NCBI GenBank assembly: GCA_964057225.1
Contig: OZ059896.1
Span: forward strand, 14,830,501-14,894,500
Reading direction: 5' to 3'
Source of the DNA: Auanema rhodensis
Taxonomy: Eukaryota; Nematoda; Chromadorea; Rhabditida; Rhabditidae
DNA: 64,000 nt
The position numbers and the translations under genes were made by a program. The notes below the pieces were generated by a model that had not been told where the DNA came from, did no database searches, and was given only the letters and a program-made list of their open reading frames with translations. Positions 62,909 to 64,000 of this stretch are shown in pieces (positions within the stretch are counted from its first letter, which is position 1; each line of letters opens with the position of its first letter).

Positions 62909-64000
62909 ATGCTTTTCCCTATATTCCTGGTGATACAGCTATCTTCTTTTGCTATCAGTGAATATTATGACGAAGATGGCCTCTGGATACCACCAGATGC
63001 AATTGGCCGACCACCATTACCTATAAGGTACTGCATTTTTACATTGAATCATCGAGTGACCGAGAAAATACATTCTCAGAGCTGTTGATGATGTGGATGT
63101 ACCAGAATCCGAACGTAATAAATGCTATTGTACATATGGCGAAGAAGTTTGTGGATTAAATAAAACTTGTATTAAAGATAGTTTAGCAGCTTGTTTTCAT
63201 GCGATTGAAGAGGTGAATTTGATGAAAAACAGTTCGTCGTTTACATAGAATCGTCGATTTCGCAGGTTTATGAACATCGTGGTTTCGTGACATTACATAA
63301 GTATGGTTGCGCTCCTCTTGAGAAGGGAAGCGGCGCTTCTCATCTAACTGTTAGTATCTGATTATCTTATCAAATTAGCGAAAAATGGCCTTTAATGATG
63401 TTTTAGTGTAATTCCTGGAGATCTGCGCATGTAAAACCAAAAAGCATAGCTTGCTGTTATGAAGGCAATTATTGCAATCTTCGTATTAATCCTCCAGCTT
63501 ATGTTACTCCACTTTCTTCACTTTCAGCAAGTGAGCTATTTACTTAAGATTTTCTTTTTCTTTTCGCCATAGTCTTGTGCTTATCATACCATCATCATGG
63601 GTCGTGTTTGCAGGTCCTCTTCTTGACTTCCTAGAAGACAATCTACTATGGATTATTCCAATTATATTCTTTTCACTTAGTTTCATTTCATTAATATCAC
63701 TATTAGCCTATAGAATATATAAGAAAAGTAAGAATATTATTTGCTCTCTCTTCTTTCAAGTTTTGAACACTTTAAGAAATTGCTTTGAAAAATAATTTCG
63801 ATGGGCTGAATTGTGAAATGGATCCAATATTAATTGACGACTCGGGGTAAGATTCAATACAAAAAAATATTTTGGAATATTAAAAAAAATTTAATTTTTA
63901 AACCCAAAAATAATAATAAAATAAAAATTTAATTTATTAAAATATTTATACATTCTTAAGAAAAATCTGAGAGCACAATTTTATTTTTCAGAAGTGGATC
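62909..64000 (+). CDS. sma-6: TGF-beta/BMP type I receptor, 5' part (truncated by window end)
   Basis: Receptor serine/threonine kinase that relays TGF-beta/BMP signals to SMADs. Exons seen: 62909-63027, 63080-63212, 63265-63349, 63407-63530, 63614-63727, 63777-63846 and 63992 onward. In order: a signal peptide ([17 protein letters not shown]), an activin-receptor-type three-finger ectodomain (KCYCTYG, CGLNKTC, GCAPLE and the diagnostic CCYEGNYCN), one membrane helix ([20 protein letters not shown]), then a juxtamembrane stretch running into LIDDSGSGS. That last piece is the start of the GS box, which type II receptors phosphorylate and which marks this as a type I receptor. The kinase domain lies beyond 64000. 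The BMP branch (SMA-6-like) is favoured over DAF-1 by the conventional ectodomain, but this is not settled. Confidence 0.85.

Overview
The window reads as nematode nuclear DNA. The evidence is an AT-rich sequence (by eye), genes broken by many very short GT-AG introns (often 35-50 nt), a Gly-X-Y cuticle collagen, TTTTCAG-like acceptors just upstream of start codons (the pattern of spliced-leader trans-splicing), and a tight same-strand cluster that looks like an operon. Splice acceptors are looser than the strict Caenorhabditis consensus (TTTAG, ATAAG and AATAG are all used), so I do not name a species. All products were inferred by reading exons by eye; no search was run. Splice coordinates may be off by a base or two.

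Layout. 0.2-6.1 kb: a spliced helical protein I do not recognise (+), a second weaker spliced gene (+), and coding-like debris. 6.1-7.6 kb: AT-rich spacer. 7.6-12.5 kb, minus strand: a cuticle collagen, then in transcription order rpl-15 > BOLA1 > GHITM, with a selenocysteine tRNA inside the last GHITM intron. 13.4-18.3 kb: a small unknown protein (+) converging on a DEG/ENaC channel (-), preceded on the same strand by the MCM-binding protein gene (-). 18.8-24.1 kb: dynactin p150 (+), divergent from the MCM-binding protein gene. 24.1-33.4 kb: gene-poor, apart from a 70-residue protein with an N-myristoylation-type start whose first intron is 5.4 kb. 33.4-34.1 kb: a single-pass membrane protein (-). 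34.9-46.7 kb: a complete filamin gene (-). 46.7-50.9 kb: spacer with a purine-rich strand bias. 50.9-61.3 kb: two head-to-tail, nearly identical neprilysin (M13 peptidase) genes (-). 62.9-64.0 kb: the 5' half of a TGF-beta/BMP type I receptor (+), cut off in its GS box.

The genes do not form one pathway. They are mostly housekeeping or structural: translation, mitochondrial BolA and Bax-inhibitor-type proteins, DNA replication, the dynein motor, the actin cytoskeleton and the cuticle. The accessory interest lies in the recent neprilysin duplication, the intronic tRNA-Sec, the possible conserved operon, and several small proteins with no recognisable family. I found no CRISPR array, rRNA gene, transposon or integrated virus.
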